The position numbers and the translations under genes were made by a program. The notes under the pieces are model-generated. The model saw only the letters and a program-made list of their open reading frames with translations, did no database searches and was not told the origin of the DNA. Shown piece by piece: positions 45,720-54,681 of a DNA stretch of 64,000 bases (positions are counted from its first letter, which is position 1; the number at the start of each line of letters is the position of its first letter). Origin of the DNA: JAJDFU01 sp964641965 (lineage in GTDB: Bacteria; Bacteroidota; Bacteroidia; Chitinophagales; Saprospiraceae); contig CAZXLD010000013.1 of NCBI GenBank assembly GCA_964641965.1, positions 26,333 through 90,332 of the forward strand, written 5' to 3'.

Positions 45720-47552
45720 ATGGCATATAGGAGTCTTCGCGCATGCGCTGTGGATCTTGAAAAAAAGGGGCAATTAGTTTGTATCAAAGAGGAAGTAGAT
45801 CCCAACCTGGAAATGGCTGCTATTCACCGGAGAGTTTTTGAAGCCGGCGGCCCGGCACTCCTGTTCGAACAAGTCAAGGGAAGTCCCTTCCAGGCGCTCT
45901 CCAATTTGTACGGTACTTTCGACCGTACCCGTTTTATCTTCCGCAAAGAGTTGGAGCGCGTAAAGAAAGTGATTGAGTTGAAAGCCGATCCTGCTCGATT
46001 GGCGCAAAACCCCTTTCGCTATCTGGGCGCTCCCTGGACTGCCGTTAAAGCGCTTCCCCAAAAGCGTTGGATGCGCACTCCGATTCTACATGGCCAAACT
46101 TCGGTAAGCCAACTCCCCCAGGTAAAGTCCTGGCCAATGGACGGGGGTGCTTTTGTCACCTTGCCTCAGGTGTTAACGCTCCCTCCGGGCAGCAAACGGA
46201 TTATGGAATCCAATATCGGCATGTATCGGGTCCAGCTTAGTGGCAATGATTATGTGCCAGACCAGGAAGTTGGCATGCATTACCAACTGCATCGAGGTAT
46301 CGGCGTGCACCATACGGCCTACAATAGTGCAAAGGAACCTTTCCGAGCCTCCGTGTTTATTGGAGGACCGCCTTCCCATGCCTTTGCGGCCATTATGCCA
46401 CTACCGGAAGGGTTGAGCGAAATGACTTTTGCCGGGATGCTGGGAGGAAGACGTTTTGGTTACCTCCGGCGCAACGGACACGTCCTGTCAGCCGACGCCG
46501 ATTTCGTCATCACCGGTATTATCCGGAAAGGGGAAAAGAAGCCGGAAGGTCCTTTTGGTGACCACCTTGGTTATTACAGCCTGCAGCATGACTTCCCGGT
46601 TATGGAGGTCGAAAACGTCTACCACCGAAAAAATCCTATCTGGCACTTCTCTGTCGTTGGCCGTCCACCACAGGAGGATAGCAGCTTTGGCTACCTAATC
46701 CACGAGTTAGTCAAGGAATTGGCTTCCCAGGAATTCCCAGGTATTCAGGAGCTCAATGCAGTGGATGCAGCCGGTGTACACCCCTTATTATTAGCCATTG
46801 GCAGCGAACGTTATATGCCTTTTCGGGAACGAAAGCCTGAGGAAATATTGACCCAAGCAAACCGGATACTGGGTTCGGGGCAAACCAGCTTGGCCAAATT
46901 TCTGATCATTGCCGCTACAGGAGATGCAGCACAATTGTCCACACACGATATGGCCCACTTTTTCCAACACGTCCTGGAACGGATCGACTGGCGGAGAGAC
47001 TTGCATTTTCACACCCGAACTACTATTGATACGCTCGATTATTCGGGTTCAGGCTGGAATGAAGGGTCGAAGGTAGTACTGGCTGCATGTGGCCCCCAGA
47101 TCCGGGAATTGGCGACAGAAATACCCGCCGGATTTTCGCTGCCTGCTGGTTTTTCCAACCCCAGGGTAGTGCTGCCGGGTATCCTGGCCATTCAACCACA
47201 ACCGTATAATTCTGCTCTAAGACCTGATAATGAATTGGCCAATCTGAAAACCTACCTTTCTTTTCAAGGATTGGATGGATTTCCCCTGATTGTCCTTACG
47301 GAAGATCCAGCCTTCCTGGCTGCCTCCTTGAATAATTTTCTTTGGGCCACATTTACCCGGACCAACCCGTCGCATGATATACACGGGGTTGGTTCTTTTG
47401 TGGAGCACAAGCACTGGGGATGTACCGGGTCCTTAATAATGGATGCCCGCATCAAACCCCATCATGCACCTGTATTGGAAGAAGACCCGGCTGCCAAAGC
47501 AGCTATGGATCGATTTTTTGTCAAAGGAGCCCCACTTGAAAAATGGGGATAA
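45720..47552 (+). CDS. UbiD-family prenylated-FMN decarboxylase
   Basis: A 610-aa decarboxylase of the UbiD family, which uses prenylated FMN to decarboxylate aromatic or unsaturated acids. Recognised by MHYQLHRGIGVHH, ASVFIGGPPSHAFAAIMPLP, and the EGPFGDHLGYYS segment carrying catalytic acidic residues. It is longer than E. coli UbiD (497 aa), like the ~600-aa forms of Bacteroidota that are often linked to the menaquinone pathway. No UbiX or other men genes are adjacent, so the substrate is uncertain. Confidence 0.9.
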   Translation: MAYRSLRACAVDLEKKGQLVCIKEEVDPNLEMAAIHRRVFEAGGPALLFEQVKGSPFQALSNLYGTFDRTRFIFRKELERVKKVIELKADPARLAQNPFRYLGAPWTAVKALPQKRWMRTPILHGQTSVSQLPQVKSWPMDGGAFVTLPQVLTLPPGSKRIMESNIGMYRVQLSGNDYVPDQEVGMHYQLHRGIGVHHTAYNSAKEPFRASVFIGGPPSHAFAAIMPLPEGLSEMTFAGMLGGRRFGYLRRNGHVLSADADFVITGIIRKGEKKPEGPFGDHLGYYSLQHDFPVMEVENVYHRKNPIWHFSVVGRPPQEDSSFGYLIHELVKELASQEFPGIQELNAVDAAGVHPLLLAIGSERYMPFRERKPEEILTQANRILGSGQTSLAKFLIIAATGDAAQLSTHDMAHFFQHVLERIDWRRDLHFHTRTTIDTLDYSGSGWNEGSKVVLAACGPQIRELATEIPAGFSLPAGFSNPRVVLPGILAIQPQPYNSALRPDNELANLKTYLSFQGLDGFPLIVLTEDPAFLAASLNNFLWATFTRTNPSHDIHGVGSFVEHKHWGCTGSLIMDARIKPHHAPVLEEDPAAKAAMDRFFVKGAPLEKWG

Positions 47553-47789
47553 TAAACATCTTGTAGGACGAAAACGGACGGTTCAATTCCTCCATTCCTT
47601 CATACTTCATTCCCCCCTTCCAAACCAGGTAGGTTTGTCACCTTGGAACCCAAACTGTGGTTTAGGCCGAAATCTTATTTCGTTTCCATCTAAAATTCCC
47701 GAGTATTGTAGCTTTAATCTTTGTATATTTTCCGTGGTTCATTGTTGACGATCCCGATTCCATTATCCTAACCTGAAAGAAGAACACTC

Positions 47790-48881
47790 TTGAAGCCTTG
47801 TTCTTTCGCAGAAAAGCATTTCCCGGAGACCCTCCTGCCAGAGGAGTTGGATCACTACCTCTCCAGGGGATGGTATCGAATGGGGCAAACGATATTCACC
47901 ACCCACTTCCTCTGTTTTGCCCAAGAATTTTACTCCGCACTCTGGATTCGGCTGCCACTCACCGGCATCACCTATGGCAAAAGCCTTCGGAAAACCTACA
48001 AACGGAATACGGAACGCTTTAACGTACAAGTTGCTCCGGCTTCCATTACCCGTGAAAAAGAGTTGCTTTATCACAGATACAAGTTGCATTTCCCAGGAGT
48101 ACTCGCTCCCAGTATTAAAGACTCGCTGCAAGATGGAGATGAGGAAAATATCTTTTCCACCTTTGAAGTCACGGTTTATGATAAAAACCGATTGGTAGGC
48201 CTAAGTTATTTTGACATCGGCCGGCAAAGTGCTGCCAGTATTCTCGGGATTTACGACCCGGACTATGCGCGCTTTAGCTTGGGCATGTTCACGATGTTGG
48301 TTGAAATTGAATACTGCCTGCAACTCGGATTAGACCACTATTATCCAGGCTACGTTGTTCCTGGTTTTCAGCGATTTGACTACAAGCTTCGTATCGGAGA
48401 TGTCGAATACTACGACCTGACCCGCCAAAATTGGTATTCCTACCAGAAACTGCATCCCAAGATCATTCCCTTGCAACGGATGGAGGAGCGCCTGCTCAGT
48501 CTTCAAAAATATTTGATTCGCCATCACCTTCCGGCAAAAAAGTTGATGTACCCCCTCTTTGAGGCCAATTTATTTGGATTCTGGAATACTACTTTTTTGG
48601 ACTACCCGGTTTTCCTGCATTGCCTGCCTAGTGCCTGGAATGAAGAAATTCTGATCGTGGTATACGACGTATGGGATTCCCAGTTCAAGCTTTGGTCTTG
48701 TGGCACTTTCGAGGAAGTTCATTTTTATTTCAATGAATCCTTTACCGGTAATTTTGATAGCAATCGGTTTTGCCTGGATCTGTTAGTGCCCGAAACCTTG
48801 ATTTCTCAACATCCCGATCCAGCCCAGATAATGCAGGACCTGAAAGAGTATCGGTTACTATACCCGGCTTCCTACAGATAG
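47790..48881 (+). CDS. Arginyl/leucyl-tRNA-protein transferase-like protein
   Basis: A 363-aa protein whose residues 20-240 resemble bacterial Bpt/ATE transferases: an N-terminal RGWYRMGQTIF segment and the C-terminal block SILGIYDPDYARFSLGMFTMLVEIEYC ending GLDHYYPGYVVPGF is split here for brevity; the LGLxYYYxGY pattern is typical. These enzymes transfer Leu or Arg from tRNA to N-terminal acidic or basic residues for N-end-rule decay. The start is TTG 47790, with the purine-rich GAAAGAAGAA just upstream. The N-terminal Cys cluster of classic ATE proteins is not evident, and there is a ~120-residue extra C-terminal region, so activity is not certain. Confidence 0.75.
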   Translation: MKPCSFAEKHFPETLLPEELDHYLSRGWYRMGQTIFTTHFLCFAQEFYSALWIRLPLTGITYGKSLRKTYKRNTERFNVQVAPASITREKELLYHRYKLHFPGVLAPSIKDSLQDGDEENIFSTFEVTVYDKNRLVGLSYFDIGRQSAASILGIYDPDYARFSLGMFTMLVEIEYCLQLGLDHYYPGYVVPGFQRFDYKLRIGDVEYYDLTRQNWYSYQKLHPKIIPLQRMEERLLSLQKYLIRHHLPAKKLMYPLFEANLFGFWNTTFLDYPVFLHCLPSAWNEEILIVVYDVWDSQFKLWSCGTFEEVHFYFNESFTGNFDSNRFCLDLLVPETLISQHPDPAQIMQDLKEYRLLYPASYR

Positions 48882-48923
48882 TTATGGTAAAGATTGGATA
48901 TACTGAATGGGAAAGTGATGCTA

Positions 48924-49874
48924 TCAAAAAGTCCCGCTAATGGGGCCTCCCACGCCAGCAGGATTGTTTTCGAAGGAATTGTTTTCCAATCGGTTATAAC
49001 AAACACCGGTTTCCCCTTTATGATTGTATATGGCACTGCCCCGAACCAAGGAAGAATTCCTTCTAAATTGCGTATGCTGGATTAGTGGTCTTGTACTGCC
49101 TCCCTCGCCATCGTTGAATATAGCACCTCCATAGTAGCTCCGGTTTTCAGCAAAAACAGCACCCCGGATCTGAGGACTACACTTCCCCATTTTCCCATTA
49201 TTATAAAGAGCCCCCCCTTTTTCCTTAGCATTGTTGGAAATGAAGTGACAATTTAAGAAACGAGGTAAGCAAATTCCATTGGTGCACCTTAAATAGATCG
49301 CACCACCTTTCATGGCATAATTATCTCGAAAAATACAATTCTGGATGATCGGCTGAGCAGTCACATAAGCTGCATCGATGAACAGACCGCCGCCGCATCC
49401 TTCCGGCCGATCCGTTCCTCCACCTGTAGCATCTGCCCTTCCACCGGAAATAATGAATCCGTCCAGCACTACTCTGCGCTCCCCTTGGGCAATCATCACC
49501 ACTGTATAGGCATTATCTTCAGGACCAGGTTGGCCAATATTACCACTTAAAATGGTGGGATTAAGGGTCCAGTTTCGCTCTTCCAGAGACCGCTCCACAC
49601 CAGAAAAACCACCATATAATTCTACCCCATCCGGAATGCTAAAGCTTCTAGATCGATTGACCACAGTCGCTGGCTTGTACGTACCGGCTGCAACCCAGAT
49701 CTGGTCGCCGGGCTGTGCCCTGAGCAAGGCTACCTGTAAATCCCCCAATGGATTTTGCCAGGACAATCCTACCCCATTTGCACCTTGCTGAACGTATAGT
49801 ATAGCTCCCGACACATCGATCAGGTACAACGAAAAAACAACCATACATCCGAATACCCGGTAGATTTGCTTCAT
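48924..49874 (-). CDS. Secreted right-handed beta-helix protein
   Basis: A 316-aa protein with signal peptide and a DUF1565-like start (GLSWQNPLGDLQVALLRAQP, then VAAGTYKP), followed by parallel beta-helix rungs with repeated GGA-[IL]-[YF] motifs (KGGAIYLRC, KGGALYNNG, YGGAIFNDG). Similar domains occur in polymorphic outer-membrane and carbohydrate-binding proteins. No T9SS tail is visible; the protein ends soon after the last rungs and may be shorter than relatives, which usually carry a sorting domain. Confidence 0.8.
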   Translation of the reverse strand: MKQIYRVFGCMVVFSLYLIDVSGAILYVQQGANGVGLSWQNPLGDLQVALLRAQPGDQIWVAAGTYKPATVVNRSRSFSIPDGVELYGGFSGVERSLEERNWTLNPTILSGNIGQPGPEDNAYTVVMIAQGERRVVLDGFIISGGRADATGGGTDRPEGCGGGLFIDAAYVTAQPIIQNCIFRDNYAMKGGAIYLRCTNGICLPRFLNCHFISNNAKEKGGALYNNGKMGKCSPQIRGAVFAENRSYYGGAIFNDGEGGSTRPLIQHTQFRRNSSLVRGSAIYNHKGETGVCYNRLENNSFENNPAGVGGPISGTF

Positions 49875-50270
49875 GCACTATAATATCTAATACCAATAAT
49901 AGGAAATATCCGATTAAGGACAGATTTAATCTGGATACGTTCAAGGGACTGAGACAAAAGACATACAATTACAAAAATAGTGTTATTTGAGGCTCTAATT
50001 CTAGCAATGATCCGGCTGCTGAATTTTCAATGTAAGCGGTATAAGTGAGCACGAGTACGGAAATCGGACAAAAAAACAGGATGTATTGATCTTACCCCTA
50101 AAAACACAACTCGTTAACAACCAATCAGTTAAACAACTTAATAAAAAATTTACATAACTAACTTATTGATTCATACTGGAATAACCTTTATTTATTGGCT
50201 CTAATTGAGTAGATTGCTTACATCTCTCCCATTCTGACTGAGGCACCTTACATAGTAAAAACCTGACCCT
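49875..50270. other. AT-rich gap between divergent genes
   Basis: These 396 bases hold no supportable gene. The segment 50100-50190 is very AT-rich, as expected for a promoter area of the PorP-like gene, but no exact TAnnTTTG element was found. Confidence 0.4.
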
Positions 50271-51356
50271 GTGAAAAAACGATATTGGGGCCTGCTCGCA
50301 GGCCTTTTTCTATGCTCTGTGGTTTGGGCGCAGGATATGAACTTTTCCCAGTTCCACAATGCCCCATTCATGCTAAACCCTGGTCTTACAGGGGTTTTTA
50401 ATGGCAATGTGCGCACATTGGCCATGTACAGAAATCAATGGCGACAAATCCCGGTCGGCTACAATACATTTGCCGCGGGCTATGATATGCGGCACTACCA
50501 AAAGAGGTGCTCCAGAAAGTACTTCTTCTCACATGGTCTGATCCTCCACTACGATCAGGCAGGTGACGCCCAATATTACCATACCAGCCTGCAATTACTG
50601 GGATCCTACACCCAACGGCTCGGTAGTAAATTCTATGGAACGCTAGGAGTCAAAATGGGCCCTGCCATTGAGGGCTTCAATCAGGAGCGGCTTACCACCA
50701 ACAACCAATTTGATCCACTAACCGGAAGACCGGACCTCGGCAGATCCATTGGGGAAGAAAACAACCTACGGACCGATAACCTGGCTGTATTCGACATGTC
50801 TGCCGGAATCAATATTCGGTATCAGAAGTTGGATAATGCATCCGCCATTGATTTCAACAACCAACGCACAAGAGTAGACTTCGGAATTGGCTTATTCCAC
50901 CTCACCAACCCTCGTCAGGCTTTTTCCGGAGAACGCAGCGGGCACAATCTGAATTTCCGGGTCAACCCTTACGTAATCTATGTTCAGCAGCTCGGCCGCA
51001 AGGAATTACTGAATCAAGGGCTGGGATGGGATATCCTGGTAGCCTGGAGAACCCAGTTTCAACAGCCCTCACTCGAAAATAATGTTACCCTGGGAGCCAA
51101 AGTCTACCTGCAGTCCTTCCAACCGGGCAGTACAGCCCTGATGATCACTGCGACTGCCCGTATTCAAGACCAGATGGAAAGCTTTATCCCGGGAATCGAA
51201 CTATTTATCAGAGACTTTCAATTTGGATTTAGCTACGATGTAACCACATCCGATTTACAAAATGCTGCCCGTGGAGATGGAGGTTTTATGGTTTCTTTTT
51301 CCTACATCTTCCGAAAAGTGAATATCCCCTGCAGACGTGCTTGTCCCATTATATAA
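50271..51356 (+). CDS. PorP/SprF-family T9SS outer-membrane protein
   Basis: A 361-aa outer-membrane beta-barrel protein with signal peptide (VVWA-Q), starting at GTG 50271. It carries the PorP/SprF hallmarks QDMNFSQFHNAPFMLNPGLTG and YRNQWRQIP, with FSYIF close to the C-terminus. Family members pair with T9SS type B adhesins and help move them to or hold them on the surface. Its downstream neighbours are a PorE-like protein and a type B adhesin, the standard cassette. Confidence 0.94.
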   Translation: MKKRYWGLLAGLFLCSVVWAQDMNFSQFHNAPFMLNPGLTGVFNGNVRTLAMYRNQWRQIPVGYNTFAAGYDMRHYQKRCSRKYFFSHGLILHYDQAGDAQYYHTSLQLLGSYTQRLGSKFYGTLGVKMGPAIEGFNQERLTTNNQFDPLTGRPDLGRSIGEENNLRTDNLAVFDMSAGINIRYQKLDNASAIDFNNQRTRVDFGIGLFHLTNPRQAFSGERSGHNLNFRVNPYVIYVQQLGRKELLNQGLGWDILVAWRTQFQQPSLENNVTLGAKVYLQSFQPGSTALMITATARIQDQMESFIPGIELFIRDFQFGFSYDVTTSDLQNAARGDGGFMVSFSYIFRKVNIPCRRACPII

Positions 51357-51366
51357 TCGCGTTTCC

Positions 51367-54300
51367 ATGAACTTTACCACCACTCATTTCACAGTCAGCT
51401 TGAGGATCATTGTTCTAATTTTTCTGGCCATCCTCTTCTGTAATCCAACACACGGACAATTTCTCCGCAACATTGTCCGCTCTGCCGATAGAGCTTACCA
51501 GGACGGACATTACCTGGCTTCGGAGGTTTATTATGGCCTGCTTTTTGACAAACTCCAGAAAGACTCCAAGGGCAAACTCCAGCGCAAGTTGATGCGAAAA
51601 TGGGAACTGGATCCGGCCATGATCCTGAGCCGAAAGGCATATGCGCTTTGGGAGTTGAATGAATTTCATAAGGCCGAACTGGCATTCGGAAACCTAATCA
51701 CCCTATCCGACAGCTTGCGTTTATCCAGCCGATACGATACGGCAGCGTTTTATTTGGCTGACGCCATTCATCATCAATTCAAACGACCGTTTATTTCAGA
51801 AGCCGTACCTGTTTACAAAACTTATTTGAATCGCTCCCCGGATACTTCCTGGTCCGAGTACTTTGATACGCTTGCTACCAATGCCACTGTACATTCCGAC
51901 TGGATTCATACCCGACGAGCACAAATTCAGGACCCGGCAAACACACAAGTTGATTCCTTTTACCAGCTTGTAGTAAATAGCTATGGCGACGACTCCAATA
52001 CCTCCAAACTGAATCGAGATACCTTCTTCCGTAAAACCTGGAAGATCTACTCGGATGACTGTCAGGAAATCTATCACCTCAATGATTCTATCAATAGCGG
52101 ATACGGTGAATTTGCCCCGGTAGAATGGAAGGGCAACCTCCTCTTCACAACCTATGATGGACTGATTCGAAGCAACTCCCGCTATCCGGACCGGAGCAGA
52201 TACAATCAGCGCTATGCCATACTCGATCACAGCCTGGACTCCCTGCAGGAACTGCGAGTGGTCCAACCTGCACAATCGTTGGAGTCCTTCAATGACGACC
52301 GAAGCATTCACGTGGGAATGGCTTCTCCTTCCCCAACCGGAGATACCCTGTATTACAATCAGTGTACCTATGTAGGTTCTACCTTCAAGATCCGATGCAA
52401 CTTGTACCGCAGAATATGGAAAGACGGTTTTTGGTCTGAACCCGTGGCGCTCACTGACTTAAATCTGAAAGGAACTACTTCCGAGATGCCTAGTTTAGGT
52501 CGCTACAATGGCAGAGAGGCCTTATATTTTGTTTCGGACCGATCTGGTGGAGCAGGCAGAAAAGATATCTGGTACGCCTACACAAAAATGGATGGCAGCT
52601 TTGAAGAGCCCCAAAATTTAACAGCGATAAACACCATAGGGGATGACGTTACACCCTTTTACCATCGGGCATTAAATCGCTTGTTCTTCAGTTCCGATGG
52701 GTATCGTACAATAGGTGGGTTGGACGTATTTTGGACGGCTCAAAAAGACACTATCTGGCAGGACCCAAGCAATCTGGATATCCCAATTAATGGTACCTAC
52801 GATGATCGGTTTTTCTTTTTGACCCAAGACAAGCAAACCGCCTATTTCTCTTCCGACCGACTAGGCAGTGTATTATTAGGCAATGCCACAGCTCCTTGCT
52901 GTCCCGATATTTGGGCCGTGGAATACGACCTGGACATCGATATGGAAATCAAAGTTTACGATGAGGAAACCAAACGTCCTTTAACCGGAGCACAACTACT
53001 GGTTTTTGAACGCCTCAATCCCTTTGACAGCATCGAATTGATCAATGAAACCTTGGCTGACAGTGCCAAGACGTTGACTGTAACGGCCGGTAAAGAGTAC
53101 GTTTTTTATGCCTTTAAAGACGGATATAAGTCGCGCATGGGGGTACGCGATCTGACGGATTATTTCCCAAGTTCTTCTGACTGTATCGATTCCATTGAGG
53201 AAAAACTATACCTACCTCCGGAACGATTCAGGCTGCGCGTGGCCATTGTGGATGCCCGGTTTCCGGATGTGGCGGTCCCTGCTGCACGTTTGGATTATAC
53301 CATTTCTAATCCGGATGGGACAGTTGCCCTGGATTCTTCGCAGATCGAGTTACCGCCGGATCAATCCTACTATTACTTCCCGATCGAGTCATTTAACAAA
53401 AACATTCTGCTGACCGGCACAGACCCCACCAACTTTTACACCCAAGATAACAGAAGCTATTTCACAGCTCAGGATAGCTTTCAGTTTACGGTCCCGGACG
53501 ACAAGTACATGCTGGAGGCACGCGCGCTGGTTCCATTATGCCCGGATACCACGGCCCTGCCGCTATATTTTGGACACGACTCTCCAGGCCCCAGAACTTC
53601 TGCCATTTCCACTGCTGAGAAAACCTATGACGAAGTCTTCTTGGACTACGAAAGAGATAATTCGAGGGAGTACCAACGTTTGACAAATGCCATTTCCATA
53701 AATGAGGATGGATTCATCGACGTAAAGGATAGAGTACTGATTGCCAATTACAACAGTGTGGATGACGATGTAAAGGAATCCTTTAAGGAAGTGGCAAAGT
53801 ACCTGGTGAATGTCAACATGGCCAATTCCTTTTTCGATGACGAGATCCGGGCTAGCTTCAATCGAGTTACCGAACGTATGGATGTGATCTATCAGTACCT
53901 GGAACGCGGCGAAAAAGTAAAGTTCCTATTGTCTGGTTTCACAAGCCCTACGGGTAAGTCGTCCTACAACGACACCTTAAGTAAGCGCCGAATCAACAGT
54001 GTAGAACGATATATTGAGAAGTTGTTACGCGAAAAGGCAGGGAGTGAGGAACGATTCCAGGAGTTGGCTGACAATTTGGTTTGGGTACGCAAGGGAGAAG
54101 GTGAAAAACGGAGAGGAAATGACTTTAAACGATACCTGAAAGATAACGTAAGCCCCATTGATCCTGAGCTTGATACGGCTAAAGCGAGAATTGCCCTGGA
54201 TACGATCAGCCAGGGCCGAAGTGTCCTGGGAAGGGCTGGTGTACTTCCTGCCATTGGCCGACGGATAGAGTTGCGGATCTATGTGCTTGATCCCGAAGGC

Positions 54301-54651
54301 AATCCGATCCTTTGTGAAACCCCACCTCAATTGATTACCGAACAAGGACAGGGAACTAACCAAGTGCCCAATCAAGGGGAGGAAAGAGAGGAGGAAAAAC
54401 CACAAGACCCACCGCTTCCCGATAATCTGCCCTTGCCCGAACAAGACCAAGAGGAAGACCAGCGGGACTTTATTGAGGAAGAGGATCTATCCTTTGTTAC
54501 AACAGACCTCCCGAAAGAGGATTTTAAACCCAAGCAATACCTGATTGTAATCGATTCGTTCATTACAACTAACCAACCGTCCTCACCCGATACGGACAGA
54601 ATACACCTTCCGGCAATTCTTCGGGAAGAGGAGCAGGAACAGCCCAATTAA
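51367..54651 (+). CDS. PorE-like OmpA-family protein with TPR, PD40 and CRD domains
   Basis: A 1094-aa periplasmic protein; ATG 51367 gives the signal peptide, whereas an upstream start lies inside the PorP gene. Order: helical TPR-like region (about 30-250), WD40-like/PD40 propeller (about 260-510; LYFVSDRSGGAGRKDIW, AYFSSDRLGS), a carboxypeptidase-regulatory-like fold (about 520-590), a beta-rich section, and an OmpA-like domain with LSGFTSPTGKSSYN near residue 856. The C-terminus is highly acidic and Pro/Glu-rich. P. gingivalis PorE has the same arrangement and binds peptidoglycan to anchor the secretion complex. It likely works with the flanking PorP-like protein and adhesin. Confidence 0.88.
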   Translation: MNFTTTHFTVSLRIIVLIFLAILFCNPTHGQFLRNIVRSADRAYQDGHYLASEVYYGLLFDKLQKDSKGKLQRKLMRKWELDPAMILSRKAYALWELNEFHKAELAFGNLITLSDSLRLSSRYDTAAFYLADAIHHQFKRPFISEAVPVYKTYLNRSPDTSWSEYFDTLATNATVHSDWIHTRRAQIQDPANTQVDSFYQLVVNSYGDDSNTSKLNRDTFFRKTWKIYSDDCQEIYHLNDSINSGYGEFAPVEWKGNLLFTTYDGLIRSNSRYPDRSRYNQRYAILDHSLDSLQELRVVQPAQSLESFNDDRSIHVGMASPSPTGDTLYYNQCTYVGSTFKIRCNLYRRIWKDGFWSEPVALTDLNLKGTTSEMPSLGRYNGREALYFVSDRSGGAGRKDIWYAYTKMDGSFEEPQNLTAINTIGDDVTPFYHRALNRLFFSSDGYRTIGGLDVFWTAQKDTIWQDPSNLDIPINGTYDDRFFFLTQDKQTAYFSSDRLGSVLLGNATAPCCPDIWAVEYDLDIDMEIKVYDEETKRPLTGAQLLVFERLNPFDSIELINETLADSAKTLTVTAGKEYVFYAFKDGYKSRMGVRDLTDYFPSSSDCIDSIEEKLYLPPERFRLRVAIVDARFPDVAVPAARLDYTISNPDGTVALDSSQIELPPDQSYYYFPIESFNKNILLTGTDPTNFYTQDNRSYFTAQDSFQFTVPDDKYMLEARALVPLCPDTTALPLYFGHDSPGPRTSAISTAEKTYDEVFLDYERDNSREYQRLTNAISINEDGFIDVKDRVLIANYNSVDDDVKESFKEVAKYLVNVNMANSFFDDEIRASFNRVTERMDVIYQYLERGEKVKFLLSGFTSPTGKSSYNDTLSKRRINSVERYIEKLLREKAGSEERFQELADNLVWVRKGEGEKRRGNDFKRYLKDNVSPIDPELDTAKARIALDTISQGRSVLGRAGVLPAIGRRIELRIYVLDPEGNPILCETPPQLITEQGQGTNQVPNQGEEREEEKPQDPPLPDNLPLPEQDQEEDQRDFIEEEDLSFVTTDLPKEDFKPKQYLIVIDSFITTNQPSSPDTDRIHLPAILREEEQEQPN

Positions 54652-54681
54652 ATCCCAACCTCTGGCCCAAACTAACAACCT

